DNA from: Poa pratensis
Taxonomy: Eukaryota; Streptophyta; Magnoliopsida; Poales; Poaceae
Assembly (NCBI GenBank): GCA_947311845.1
Contig: CAMZMU010000107.1
Span: forward strand, 21,446,359-21,510,358
Direction of reading: 5' to 3'
Length of the DNA: 64,000 nucleotides
Position numbers and translations under genes: made by a program. The notes below the pieces were generated by a model that did no database searches, was not told the origin of the DNA, and saw only the letters and a list, made by a program, of their open reading frames with translations. Shown one piece after another: positions 24,644 through 35,412 of this stretch (position 1 is the first letter of the stretch; each line of letters opens with the position of its first letter).

Positions 24644-25546
24644 CACTGCTACAGAAACACCAATCTGAAACAGGTTTTTTTTACCGGTTAGGATAGAACC
24701 GGTACTAATAAAAGTATTTATACCGGTGGGTAAAACGATCCGGTACAAATACTATTCATACCGTTCGTCATAACAACACACACTACATCAGAATAGGTTT
24801 TTCCGAACACCCCTTTCCTGCCCTTTTTTTAATCGGTACCAATAAACTATTCCTACCGGTTCATAGCACCAACGGTCACAGGATATTTTGGGAGGCACTA
24901 TTCCTTTTTTTTTTCGAAAAGGGGCAGCCCCGGCCTCTGCATTGAGATCAATGCATACGGCCACTTTATTGCATTATTGAGGTTTAGTTCACCTTACACT
25001 ATTTACTATTGCTACCCACGCATAACATCAATAGGTAACAATATGGTACCACCTATTCCTACCGGTTCTTTCTATGAACCGATAGCAATGCTATTCCTCA
25101 ACCTCATGCGTCAGCAGCGGCAGCGCGGGGGGCAGCGGCGGTGCGGTGGTGTGGTGCGATGGTGTGAGGGGCAACAGCACGGCAGCGCGGCACGGGGGCA
25201 GTGACAGCGCGGTTATGCGGCGGCGGTGCGCGAGGAGGCAGCGACGGTGCAGCGCAGTGGCACGGAGCAGCGGTGGAGCGTGAAGAGGCAGCAGCGGCCA
25301 TGGTGGCGCGCGTGGCAGGCAGCAGCAGCGGTGCGGCGCGGGGGCAGTGACAACGTGGTGGTGCGGCGGCATGAAGGTCATCAACGTGGAGCAGCGACAG
25401 CGGCGGGGCGTGAGGGGGCAGCGGCAGGGATTTTTTTGTGCTAAAAAAATTACTACCTGTTTCGGTACAGCTTCGTCGTACCATTCCAGAAACCGATATA
25501 AAAGGGATGTTTTGAACCTGTATAGAATGTGTTTTCTGTAGTAGTG
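24644..25546. mobile_element. Non-autonomous CACTA element, 903 bp
   Basis: The ends CACTGCTACAGAAACACC and (inverted) CACTACTACAGAAAACAC are flanked by a 3-bp CTT duplication (24641-24643 and 25547-25549), the CACTA hallmark. Subterminal regions carry repeated ACCGGT/CCGGTAC motifs, expected transposase-binding repeats. The interior is a GC-rich run of GCGGCAGCG-like words from 25100 to 25440 whose long ORFs are compositional. A short antisense LINE tail (TTCGAAAAGGGGCAGCCCC) near 24910-24990 is nested inside. Confidence 0.9.
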
Positions 25547-25549
25547 CTT

Positions 25550-26750
25550 CATCAAGGATAAGATAAGATGGCGTTCAACATGAAGTCCGCATACTTTGTG
25601 CGATCACTACCACAATTCTCTGCAAACGCTTTGTTACGGATAATACACGTCACTTTGCTCTGATGCTCTCTGCACCGTCATGAGCTCCTCGCTTCCTAGC
25701 TCCACCCATCGTACGTACTTCCATACTATCTGATTTGGTGTTTTCTTGAGCTATTCGATTTCTTCATAAACATGGAAGCTAGACACCTATAGTGATATGA
25801 TATATGTCCAGTTGATCGAAAGTTTCGAAAAATACAGTGTGCTAATTAAAATAAAAAACAAGCCAGATAAATTGTAAATGTCATTATGGTGTTTAGGTAA
25901 ATGGTTTGAGGGGGTTGATGGTCGAGATGGATGAGGTGACCATAGCCACTACCACTACAACCACCAGGCTTTACTTTTTTAGTTGCAAAGATAAAGATAA
26001 AGGCTAGCTAAAGATAAATGTAAAGATAAAGTTAAAAGACTGGCCGCCGTGTGCTGTAAATGTGTTAAGATTAAAGACTAACCGTGCACTTGCCCGTTGC
26101 AATGTGTATATTTGAAATAAACATAATAAGCCAGCTATGCTTCATCTTTATTAAGCAAGTTGCTAATGTTATATAAGGTTAATACATAGGGTATACGTGC
26201 AATTATAGTAGAATAATATATTATTCTACTATAATTATAACTCTAATTTTTTTTAAACATATTTTTCATTTCTCCCAAGTCCAACCGACACTGGCCATCC
26301 AACCAGTAGACAACTCAGGCGCTAATCTCTCACAGGTGTAGCCGTGTAGCTACATCCTCTCCCTTTGAGATGTAACACAAAGTTCATCTTTGACTCTGTG
26401 TACACGTAGACTCCATCAGACCATCACTATCACCAAATATTAGTCTCACCTCAATCAGGGACGGAGTCAGGATTTAGTCATAGAGGTGCCAAGTAAGGCA
26501 CTAAGAAATATCCGTACAAACAATAAAGTAAGATACATAAAAAATGATAATATAGTTTAAAATTCAAAACAAAATTAAAAGTTTCTTAATTTGCTGCAAC
26601 AAAATAAATTACATATATGTTAATTAAAATTTGGCTATACGACTACTGGAAAGAGTGTATAAATAAATAAGTTTATCTAAACTCATCTTCACTACTAGTT
26701 CTTTTCAGTATAGATCAGTGACCGATCCATGCCGGTCTGTTCTTCTGCCT
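25550..26750. other. Intergenic, AT-rich
   Basis: No coding signal recognised. Near 26457 a CAGGGACGGAGTCAGGATTT sequence is a single hAT-type MITE end without a visible partner; the other end may have been lost when the LINE fragment arrived. A perfect short palindromic run around 26211-26240 (ATTCTACTATAATTATA repeated in inverse) is simple AT sequence. Confidence 0.4.
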
Positions 26751-26982
26751 ATCAGAATCAGTGTCGCCTGAGTTTCCCTTATGAATTGCAACATATTAAT
26801 ATGGATGTTAGAGGGCTGAACAATCATGCCCGTAGAGCTGTTGTGTTTGGTGTAGTTCGCAAATTTAATGCTGAAATTGTCTGTCTGCAAGAATCAAAGC
26901 TTCAAGTTGTTGACCTGACCATTGTCCAAGAGTGTTGTGGTGCTGCATTCACAGATTTTTCCGTACTCTCCAGCTGATGGTA

Positions 26983-26983
<1 letters not shown>

Positions 26984-27013
<30 letters not shown>
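26984..27013. repeat. Uninterrupted G30 homopolymer
   Basis: Thirty consecutive G bases lie where related LINEs encode a short glycine-containing turn between the endonuclease beta strands (SADGT..IVAWK). Downstream the frame resumes. Either the run expanded after insertion, or its length reflects assembly uncertainty. Confidence 0.9.
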
Positions 27014-27016
<3 letters not shown>

Positions 27017-27527
27017 TTGTTGCTTGGAAAGCTTCCTAGTTCCTTGTTGCCGGCCATCACCCTCTTTCTCTTTTGCTGCGGTACAGGGCATGCTTATCAA
27101 CTCGCAAACTCCTGTCAATTTAATCACAGTATATGGCCCTCAGCTAGACGCGGACAAGTTAAGTTTTCTGTTTGAGTTGAAAGGATACATTCAGAACAGC
27201 TTACAGCCTGCAGTGCCCACAATCCTTGTCAGCGAGTTTAATCTCATCATTCAGGCCTCTGATAAAAACAATCGTAACATCAACCATCGCACCATGGCTG
27301 CCTTTCGGCAATTCTGCAATGAGCTCTAACTCCGTGATCTTTACCTCCATGGCCGTAGATACACATGGAGCAATGAGCTGGACCATCCAACCATGGTTAA
27401 GCTTGATCGAGTGTTGTTCAACGACGCCTGGGACTCCTCTTTCCCAAATTGTATGCTACAAGCCCTATCACCTGACATGTCAGACCACTGCCTGTTGTTG
27501 TTAACTTGCAACGCCAACTTCAAAAAG

Positions 27528-28214
27528 CAGTGGCGGACCTAGAATTTTAGCAACGGGTATGCCGTACCAAACATCGATAACGATATTGTCTTAGAATATG
27601 AAGAAAAAATGACGATTACAAATATGACAAAATAATTAAATAAAAAAGAATTTCACATTATAATAAATAAAAGATAAATTGTTGGATGGGGCGTTCTAAT
27701 ATTGAACTAATTTTTTGCCGTTGCATACAACCCTAAATTACGAAGTATCGACAGCAGGATAATTATTTCGGCAACACTATAAAATGCAATCAGACTGTAC
27801 TAAAATAAACAACAAAAGATGGTAAAAAAAGATGTTACAAAAAGCTACAACGGAACATATAAAAATTAATCATATACTTGACTACAGAAGACTAATTATC
27901 AGTTGCCTATGCTAGGAAGCTAGCACATATACTACTAAAATGCAGTGTAGAGTTGCTCCAACGTAAGTACAATAGCTAGTGATCAAGTCATTATAGCTAA
28001 TCGGGTCAAATCCATTAACAAAATAGCTAGTGCATGCATGGTAGCTAGCCTGCATGCTTACACGCGAGACAAATCGAGACATGAATGGCCGAAGGCTGCA
28101 TGTATTAGCTCAGCTTGATTAATCGGCCAGTTGATTAAAACGAGCATACGCTTGCACAGCTGGACCGCAGGGTATGCCACGGCATACCGGGCATACCCTG
28201 TAGGTCCACCACTG
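27528..28214. mobile_element. hAT-type MITE nested in the LINE
   Basis: The 687-bp element has ends CAGTGGCGGACCTAG and (inverted) CAGTGGTGGACCTAC, with a perfect 8-bp duplication TCAAAAAG at 27520-27527 and 28215-28222. Subterminal GGGTATGCC is mirrored by GGCATACC near both ends. No ORF resembles a transposase. Removing it with one target copy joins the LINE reading frame. Confidence 0.95.
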
Positions 28215-28463
28215 TCAAAAAGTCCAGGAGGTTCCAGTTCAAAAATCATTGGGCAGCCCGTGAGGATTTCTTGGAGATTGTTGAGGCTACTTGGAATGCC
28301 TGCCCCACGCACAGAGACCCTTTCACTAGCCTGTGCAACAAGATGAGGGCCACGGCCAGGGCTTTAAGGAAATGGAGCTCTGCCTTCACCACTGATATGG
28401 CTCTCCGGGCAGCGATCACTAGCGAGCTGCTCTTCATGCTCTTCAACATATTCTCCCCTTTGA

Positions 28464-29142
28464 GTAAAAGCATTGTGGGCACATTTTCTCCACCTTATTG
28501 GCAATGCAAACATCAAGACATGCATGAATGCCATAGAATGAAGTGCAAATGGGGGCTAACAAGCTTCATAAGTATATCCAAAGCATTTTTCATATGCTAA
28601 ACATGTCAAAGCACTAAGAGGAGTGAGCAATCTATTGGTTTACCCTTTGAATCTATTGGTTTGGATCTAATCTAAGCCGATAGCTTCTTTACTTTCACCT
28701 TTGTTTGGGTCTATTTCTTAGCATTGCGGGTCTAATCAAGTAATACTATAATCGGCTATATAACAGCCGGTTATTCTAGCTTAGATCAAATTGACTGTCA
28801 CGCTTTGAACCCTGTTTTGATGCTATCGGAGTTCCCATACTCTAAGCCCACAGTGTGAAGGAGTCGATACCACTTTCAGTGCCAACACTAGTATAATTAC
28901 GTGTCCCCATGAATAGTTTGTCTTTGTTAATTTGGTCCATCTGAAAAGCCACCTCTCTTGGCAAAAGAGATTTCTTGATCGTCAATCCGAAAAGTAAGCT
29001 CCTCGGGGAAGTTTTTTTTTTTCCAACTGTCGATTGCTATATTTTAAACTAATCACACTTCTTAAAGTAATTTTGGGCTGTGGCGTTGCTGAAATGTTAA
29101 AACACATAGACTAATCATTCTTTTGAAATTCTTTGGCTTCTG
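28464..29142. other. Intergenic; no feature recognised
   Basis: AT-rich sequence between the LINE fragment and the DUF4220-type gene. It may include the upstream exon or promoter of that gene, but I could not find an in-frame ATG joined by a convincing donor. Confidence 0.35.
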
Positions 29143-31163
29143 ATCAGCTTGGCACGTGTCCATCAACTCTGGAATGAGTGGGAGATTCAGTGCTTGGTGC
29201 TTGTGAGCTTTTCCTTGCAAGTCTTCCTTCACTTGTTCGGAAGCATTCGCAAGCGCAACATGTCTCGTTTCCTAAGCTTGCTGTTATGGCTGGCATACTT
29301 GTTGGCCGACTACGTCGCCACCTTCACCCTTGGCCGCCTGACGCTGCACATTGATGACCCACGCCACCAGCTTGTACTCTTCTGGACGCCGTTCCTGCTG
29401 TTGCACCTCGGCGGCCAGGAGACGATGGCAGCCTTCTCCATGGAGGACGCTGCGTTGTGGAAGCGCCATCTCCTGGGCCTCGTCTCCCAGGTTTGTGCTT
29501 GCAGTGTATATTGTGGCCAAGTCATGGCGCCCGGACAAGAAGCTCTTGGCACCCTTGGTACTGATGTTCATATCTGGGACAATCAAGTATGCAGAGAGAA
29601 CTTGGGCACTTATGACAGCCAGCAGCACAATGGCACCCGGAAGTTCTTCCATGGCCGATCATGTGCTGCGCGTACAAGACGACGTCATCGACGATGCAAA
29701 ATCCTATTTTTCTGAGCTGGGGAATGTTTTATCAGGGGTGGAACAGCAGCAGGATCTGCAGGGTCGTCTGACTCGTCTCGATGATATTGCTTACCAGGGC
29801 CTTGTGAAGGCTGCCGGTAAGGGCCTACGGATGTGCTTGGATTTTCTGACGGACATGACCCCTTTCGTAGTTTGGCCTCAGAATGACGAATACATCATCA
29901 AACGTGCCGTCGGTAAGATTGAAGGTTCAAATCCGGAGACACGAGTGCAGGTTGCTTATAAGCTTGTTGAGATCCAGCTCTCACTTGTCTATGATTACCT
30001 CTATACCAAGTATGGAGCGTTTCAGTTCCGCCTCACCCTCGTCAGCAGTGGGATCGAGCGGTTCGTCACATTTGTTTCAACCTCCACAGCCCTAGCATTG
30101 TTCATGAGGGCAAATCTTGATGAGGGGTCAATACCCCAGTACTACAGCAGGGAAGACATGGTAGTTTCTTATGTACTGCTAGCTGGTGCCATCGCGCTGG
30201 ATATATCCTCCATGTTCCTGGTCATCTCATCATACTGGCCTCAGTTACGGCAGAGAAGATGCTGTGGAGCAGCTTTCATCCTAGTCAGGTGTGTTCATCC
30301 AGAGAGCAAGCCTCTGTGGTCGGAGAAGATGGCACAGTACAACTTGGTTGACACGTGCATCCGAGAAGAACAGGGTACCGGCCTACGAGGGTGGATAGTG
30401 AGGAACACAGGCATCGCTTCTGGGGTCAAGCACACGCAGGTTTCTACCGAGCTGAAGAAACTCGTCCTGGAAAAACTGCTGCAGGTTGCAACCATCCGGA
30501 GGGTAGATGACTACTGGGATTGGGATTTCAGCAAGTACCGCGGTCAGTGGCTGCAGTGGGAGCTCGAGGGCGCCGTAGGTGAGGAAGAAGTGACATAGCT
30601 CGAGGAATCCTATCTGATGGCATCACAGACGGCGCCTTGTATTTTCCGATAACGGCCCTGGTTTGGCACATCGCCACCGAGATGTGCTTCTTCGCCGTCG
30701 CCGACGAATCCCCGCCCCGCGCACAGCTCAGATCAGCCTAGAGCTGTCGAGGTACGTCATGTACCTCGTCGCGAAGCGCAACGTGATGAGCGGCAGCAAC
30801 GGCCACTTCGAGGTCGGCAAGGCGCTCCGCACGGTGAGGAGAGTCCTCCAACGTCGACGCGGTCTCGACGAGAGGGGGCTCCTGCAGTTCGTGCGCGGGC
30901 CCGACAGTCAGGTGACGGAGCCGTGCTTCAGCCGTGCGAGGGCCGTCGCGGGGTATCTCCTCCGGATTAGCACGCCATCCCGTCGCTGGGAGCTCATCTC
31001 CACGCTATGGGTCGAGATGCTCTGCTACCTCGGCCCAAACTGCGGGGCTCGCTTCCACACCCAGCATCTCAGCACCGGAGGTGAGTTCGTCACCCACGTC
31101 AGGATCCTAATCATCATGCTCGGAATTCCTTTCCTGAAACCAGATTTTTCAGCCAAGTTCTGA
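29143..31163 (+). pseudogene. DUF4220/DUF594 membrane-protein gene, frameshifted
   Basis: Plant DUF4220 proteins are multi-pass membrane proteins of unknown function with a C-terminal DUF594 domain. The frame begins LARVHQLWNEWEIQCLV, characteristic of the family N terminus. Hydrophobic helices follow at 29190-29240, 29260-29330, about 29490-29600, 30060-30110 and 30160-30240. The C-terminal part LSRYVMYLVAKRNVM is DUF594-like. The reading frame changes three times: near 29490 (one base extra), near 30595 (one base lost, just at a TAG) and near 30735 (one base lost, beside another TAG). No in-frame ATG exists at the 5' end: TAA precedes the TTG at 29149 and an acceptor-like TGATCAG is at 29142. 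Neighbouring genes give no functional hint. Confidence 0.8.
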
Positions 31164-31373
31164 CTGTGCGTCCCTGCATCTACTTCTTTCCATCATTGTT
31201 TCTCGGTCGCTTGTTCAATCATCTTCTGTGCTCTTCATTTTTGTATAACTCGAGGTGTGCTCAGTCCACACCGGAGCGAGTGTTGTGTTTTTCTTTTTCT
31301 TTTTCAAACGATGCTACACAACAACGCTGTGTCCTCCATGGATCTGTGGGATTATTCGACGGGCCTATCAGGA

Positions 31374-31531
31374 CCAGTGGCGGAGCCAGGAGTTAAATTC
31401 TGTGTAGTCAAGGCGAAGTTGTGTAGTCAAATACACGTGTTTGTATATTTTTAAAATTATTTTTTGCTTGATTTAAGCTTGTATTGTCAAAAAGCTGTGT
31501 AGTCAGCAGCTTCTACGTGGCTCCGCCAATG
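31374..31531. mobile_element. Short hAT-type MITE
   Basis: CAGTGGCGGAGCCAGGAG at the left is mirrored by GTGGCTCCGCCAATG at the right, and GTGTAGTCA recurs near both ends. Flanking TATCAGGA (31366-31373) and TATCAGGT (31532-31539) form an 8-bp target duplication with one mismatch. It sits just 3' of the DUF4220-type pseudogene. Confidence 0.85.
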
Positions 31532-31627
31532 TATCAGGTGGGACCACTTACGCTTTTTTTTTCTTGTAGCTGCACCGTTTGGAATCAACCCAAAGCTAGC
31601 ATTCAGTAGTAATTCTGGATCTGTGGG

Positions 31628-31780
31628 GAGAACCGAGCAGTGCTCGGGTGGTTCGGGTTGCCGTCGTGCTCCCAGCCCGCCAGGGATCGAATCCCGTCTG
31701 GGGCGATTACCTGGTGTCTCACCTCTCCTTAATTAAAAAACCATGGGGCTCCTCCCCCACCGGGTTCAAAAAAAAAAAAA
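31628..31780 (+). mobile_element. SINE, tRNA-derived
   Basis: The 153-bp element has a polymerase III B-box-like segment (GGGATCGAATCCCG), an upstream GTGCTCGGGTGGTTCGG segment in the A-box position, and an A13 tail. Both sides carry a perfect 14-bp target duplication, TCTGGATCTGTGGG (31614-31627 and 31781-31794). This resembles the Au-type SINEs of grasses, but the family name is recalled and not tested. Confidence 0.9.
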
Positions 31781-31794
31781 TCTGGATCTGTGGG

Positions 31795-32636
31795 ATGCCA
31801 CTTGTCCTGGCCAAATCATTATAACGGTCACATTAATTAGATGGTTGGCATAAATCAAAGGATTAAGATTGGGAGCACAAAAAGAAATGGCTTCTCCGGT
31901 GTTTGTGTAATGCCCTGAAATTTCGATTACGAAGATTCAGATGAAATCCGAAATAACAAAACTGAATAAAATCATCCAAAAATTCTCCAGATCTAATTCT
32001 TTCCATAAATGCTGACCTAAACCCCTAATTTTGTTTTCCCTTTCTCCCAAGTTTTTGCTAAGTTGAGCAATCTTCCCTCTTTCTCTCTTCCTCCAACTGC
32101 CTAGGGTTTCAGCAGCGCTGGTGGGCAGTCGCCATCCTCTTCGTTGCCTTGGGCGGGCACACTTTTTACCTAAAACTTAAGAAGGTTGATAAACTAGATA
32201 TATCACAAGTCCTATCAGCAACCCATCATTGACAGGGTTATCTGTTTCCCGAGCGCTAATTTTGTTATCTCCAATGTTTTTTTCTCTCCGAAACAGGATG
32301 GAACTGAGTAGCATACGTCCTGAGTAGTGAAGCTCTGCTCCAAGGGACATCCAGCTACACCTACGGCCTACGCGCACACGCAGGCAACGCCATCGGCAGA
32401 CCGCTAATGCTATGGGCTCAGACTAAGCCGGACAGAGTGCTTAATAAACTACGAAAGGAATAACTACTCGGGAAAGTCGTAAGTCGGGGATAAAAAAGGA
32501 AAAACTAATCCTCTACCTGTTGTTTTTCTGAGTGTCACTCATGTACACCGCTCGGACGAACAAATATCTTTCCCAGGAGGATGACTAAGGAACCCTTACC
32601 AGGCGTACAGATCAACGATCCGGTACCTTCACCTGA
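31795..32636. other. Intergenic; no gene recognised
   Basis: The sequence has no recognisable domain. A CTAGGGTTTCAGCAGCGCTGG segment near 32100 resembles a plant gene leader, but no ORF follows. I see no trace of the RecG upstream region that would be expected if copy B's missing left flank lay here. Confidence 0.35.
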
Positions 32637-32855
32637 CACTACAAGAGAAAAGGCACTTAAATTGCTTTTACATAGTTTTAGAGGCACTTTCCATATTGTC
32701 TCAAAAGTGTCACTACGGGCAGTGTCTCTATGTGTTACACTAGTCGTAATGTCTTTACATTTTATAAGACATAGCAAAGAGGCATTATATTATGTCTCTA
32801 TATTTAAGTAATAAATGTGATAAAACATGCCAAAAGCAATCCTCGAACTCATGAC
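32637..32855. mobile_element. Truncated CACTA-like end
   Basis: CACTACAAGAGAAAAGGCAC at 32637 is a typical CACTA terminus, followed by AT-rich sequence with several AGGCA/GTCTC words. There is no matching right end before the retrotransposon Gag begins at about 32860, so only one terminus is present. Confidence 0.45.
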
Positions 32856-32859
32856 CTTT

Positions 32860-35411
32860 CTGAGGTACCAACATATTTGATTTAGGTACCCATTTGGGAA
32901 TGGGTCCTCTTTTGTTAGTCACAAGGGTATTTGGAACCCAAATAGCATAGTGATAATCATCTCCATATGAGGTACCAACATATTTAGCAAAAACATAACC
33001 ATTTCTAGATTTCATAAGCACATATGAGGGGTTATATTTTCCGGCAAAGTCATTGTGAGTGGCATTGCCCCTTGTGGCCTTACCACCCACAATGGGTTCA
33101 ACATTCTTCTTGCCCAACTCCCCTCCTTCACAAAAATAATATCTTTTGAAGGGGAGGTAGGCATCTTCTTCTTGTTTGCCTTCTTGGACTTGGGAGCAAA
33201 CCCAAGCCCTTCCTTGCCAACCACTCCCTTTTGATTGGTCAAAAGATCATCGAGGTTCTTTTCCCTTGGATGCAAGTGGCTAGGCCCTTTTCAAGTTGGG
33301 CCTTCAACCTAGCGTTCTCCTCCATAAGAGATGCTTTAAGACATAAGGGGTTAGTAGCACAAGCATTGGCATCTTTATCATTATGAGGAGTGGTGAAGCT
33401 AGCATATATAAATTGAGCTTGTAATTTAGCATGTGACCCCTTAAGCTCGGTGAGCTCACTTGAGGTCACCTTGTGGGTTTCCCTAAGTTGCTCAAAATTC
33501 TCAAGGAGTTTGTTATGACTCTCTACAAGCTCATCATTTTTATTTTTTTAGATCACTAGCAACTTGAATAGAGGTTTCACGGGTTTCTTTTGCCTTGGAT
33601 AAATCATTGGCTTGGGTCTCCTCAAGTTGCTCCCGGAACACTTGTTCCTCAACAAGTTGATCTTCTAGCTCACCAATTTTATCGGCATGATCACGTGCAT
33701 GCCCCTCAAGCTCATAAATCCTATTCTCCTTCTCCTCAAGGAGGTGTTTGGCTTCTCCATATTGGTACATGAGAGCCTCAACCATTTTCTTGGTTGGACC
33801 TTGGAGCTTGTTTATAAAGAGGGTAATTGCATCCTCTTTCTCTTCATTTTTCCCTACATACTCAACACAATCCAAGAGAGATGGTTTAGAGGAGATAGTA
33901 ATTTTAGGTGGGGAATTCACCTTGGTTTCCTTGGCCATGAGGCACATAGGCTTGGGAATCTTGTTGTCATTTGGAGCGGAGAAAATGGGTGCCAATGAAG
34001 GAGGAAGGTTGCCCATTGCAAGAGCCGCCATCCCCACTTCCACACTTGTATCATCATCCTCCTCCTCGCCACCGGACTCATACTCTTCTTCATGTATTGC
34101 GATGACAAGAGCCTTTTGAGGAGCTCTCTTGATGAAGGCCTTGGGCTTGGTGAAGTACTTGTTCTTCTTTAAGATGAGTTGGCCTCCATGATCTTCTCTT
34201 CTCTCATAGGGGCAATCCTTCACAAGGTGATTCTCCTTTCCACAATTAAAGCACATTCTTTTCATTGGTGGGGAGAAGTTGCTCTTGATATTCCTTTTGT
34301 TCCAATACTTAGTGGCGGCAAGAGCAAGAACCTCATTGAGTTCACCCACAAAATCTTCTTCATGATGACCACTTGTGCTTTCTTCATATCTTGGATGTTC
34401 TCCCACATGAGCCTTCAAGGCAAGGTTCTTAGTGCCACGAATTTGGTTGATGGAAGACTTGGAAGTGGCCTTCAAGGTATCATAAGTGACGAATTGTGCC
34501 AATATGTCATTGGGAGACATTGTTTTGTAGTCCGCTCTCGTATGGAGATTCATCACCATATTTTCATTGTATGGAACAATGGTCTTGAGGAACTTGGCTT
34601 TGACCCATTCATCATCCATATCTTTCTTTCCATTTTCTCTACATGTCACAACAAGCTTGGTGAGTCTTCGGAAGAGATCCGATGGTGTATCTTCTTCGAG
34701 CATGATGAAGTTGTCCACTTGATGTTGAAGGATGGCGTCGTTGTAGCGTTGAATGCCCTCATTTCCTTCATATACTGATGCGAGAAAATCCCAAGCCTCC
34801 TTGGTGGTTTTGAGATTCCGCACTTGATCTTCATCATGGGCGGTCATGGCACTCTCAAGGATGTACTTGGCATTTGCATCAAGTTGTTCATCAATCTCTT
34901 ATTGCCTTGTCAAGTTGGTGGGATCAACCGGGTTGTAACCATTTAGAACCACCCTCCAAAGATGCACCGATGAGCTGCGAAAATAAGACTCCATAGATTT
35001 CTTCCAAGTGAAATAACGAGTATTATCAAGCTTAGGAGGTGGCCTACTTAGGTTGGTTATATGAGGTTGAGTGGGTGGAACTTGAGTGAGATATGAAGTA
35101 GGTGGAGCAAAGTTATGAGGAGGCTTCTCACTAGTTTTAGGTTGCTCTTTGTTATCCTTAACAACCAAGGCCTCAACGTTAGAAGCACCGGTTGATGAGG
35201 AGGCATTTTGATTATTAATGACCCGAGTAAACACCTCGTCCACCATTTTGCCTTTCATGAACCCAAAGAGTTCAATCATGTCTTTCATGGTGACCGGGGC
35301 ATTATCATCGGGTGGGGTTATCCCCGCTCCACTTAGTTCTTTCTCAAGTTGTTCTTTATCATTTTTCTCTTGTTGTTCCTTAGCAAGTTTTAACTCCTCA
35401 TCGCTAGTCAT
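32860..35411 (-). pseudogene. Copia-type Gag (UBN2, CCHC knuckle, coiled coil), degenerate
   Basis: From the ATG at 35411 the frame has an acidic N terminus, a UBN2-like block (YFTWKKSMESYF; then TAKEAWD-like KTTKEAWDFLASVYEG and DLFRRLTKLV) and a zinc knuckle CFNCGKENHLVKDC. A long glutamate-rich coiled coil follows. The tail AIWVPNTLVTNKRGP is typical of this Gag class just before protease. Damage includes a TAA at 34896-34898, an extra A in an A7 run near 33547, and further shifts near 33260 and 33110. The Gag packages element RNA; this copy cannot make it. Confidence 0.85.
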
Positions 35412-35412
35412 C

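Larger units (their letters stand above)
26750..28463 (+). mobile_element. LINE fragment: ORF2 endonuclease domain, interrupted
   Basis: The frame starts LNMDVRGLNNHARRAVV, the entry of the apurinic-type endonuclease of plant LINEs. It continues with EIVCLQESKL, NLITVYGPQ, the RRYTWSN motif and SPDMSDHCLLLL (the catalytic SDH). The stretch is broken by a 30-base G run (26984-27013), a stop at 27328 and a 687-bp hAT MITE at 27528. It resumes at 28223 as SKRFQFKNHWAAREDFLEIVE and dies out near 28463. Reverse transcriptase is absent. Confidence 0.88.

Noticed and set aside
25091..25555. Alanine/proline/arginine-rich ORFs
   Set aside because: Compositional ORFs from the GC-rich core of a CACTA derivative; no domain and open on several frames at once.
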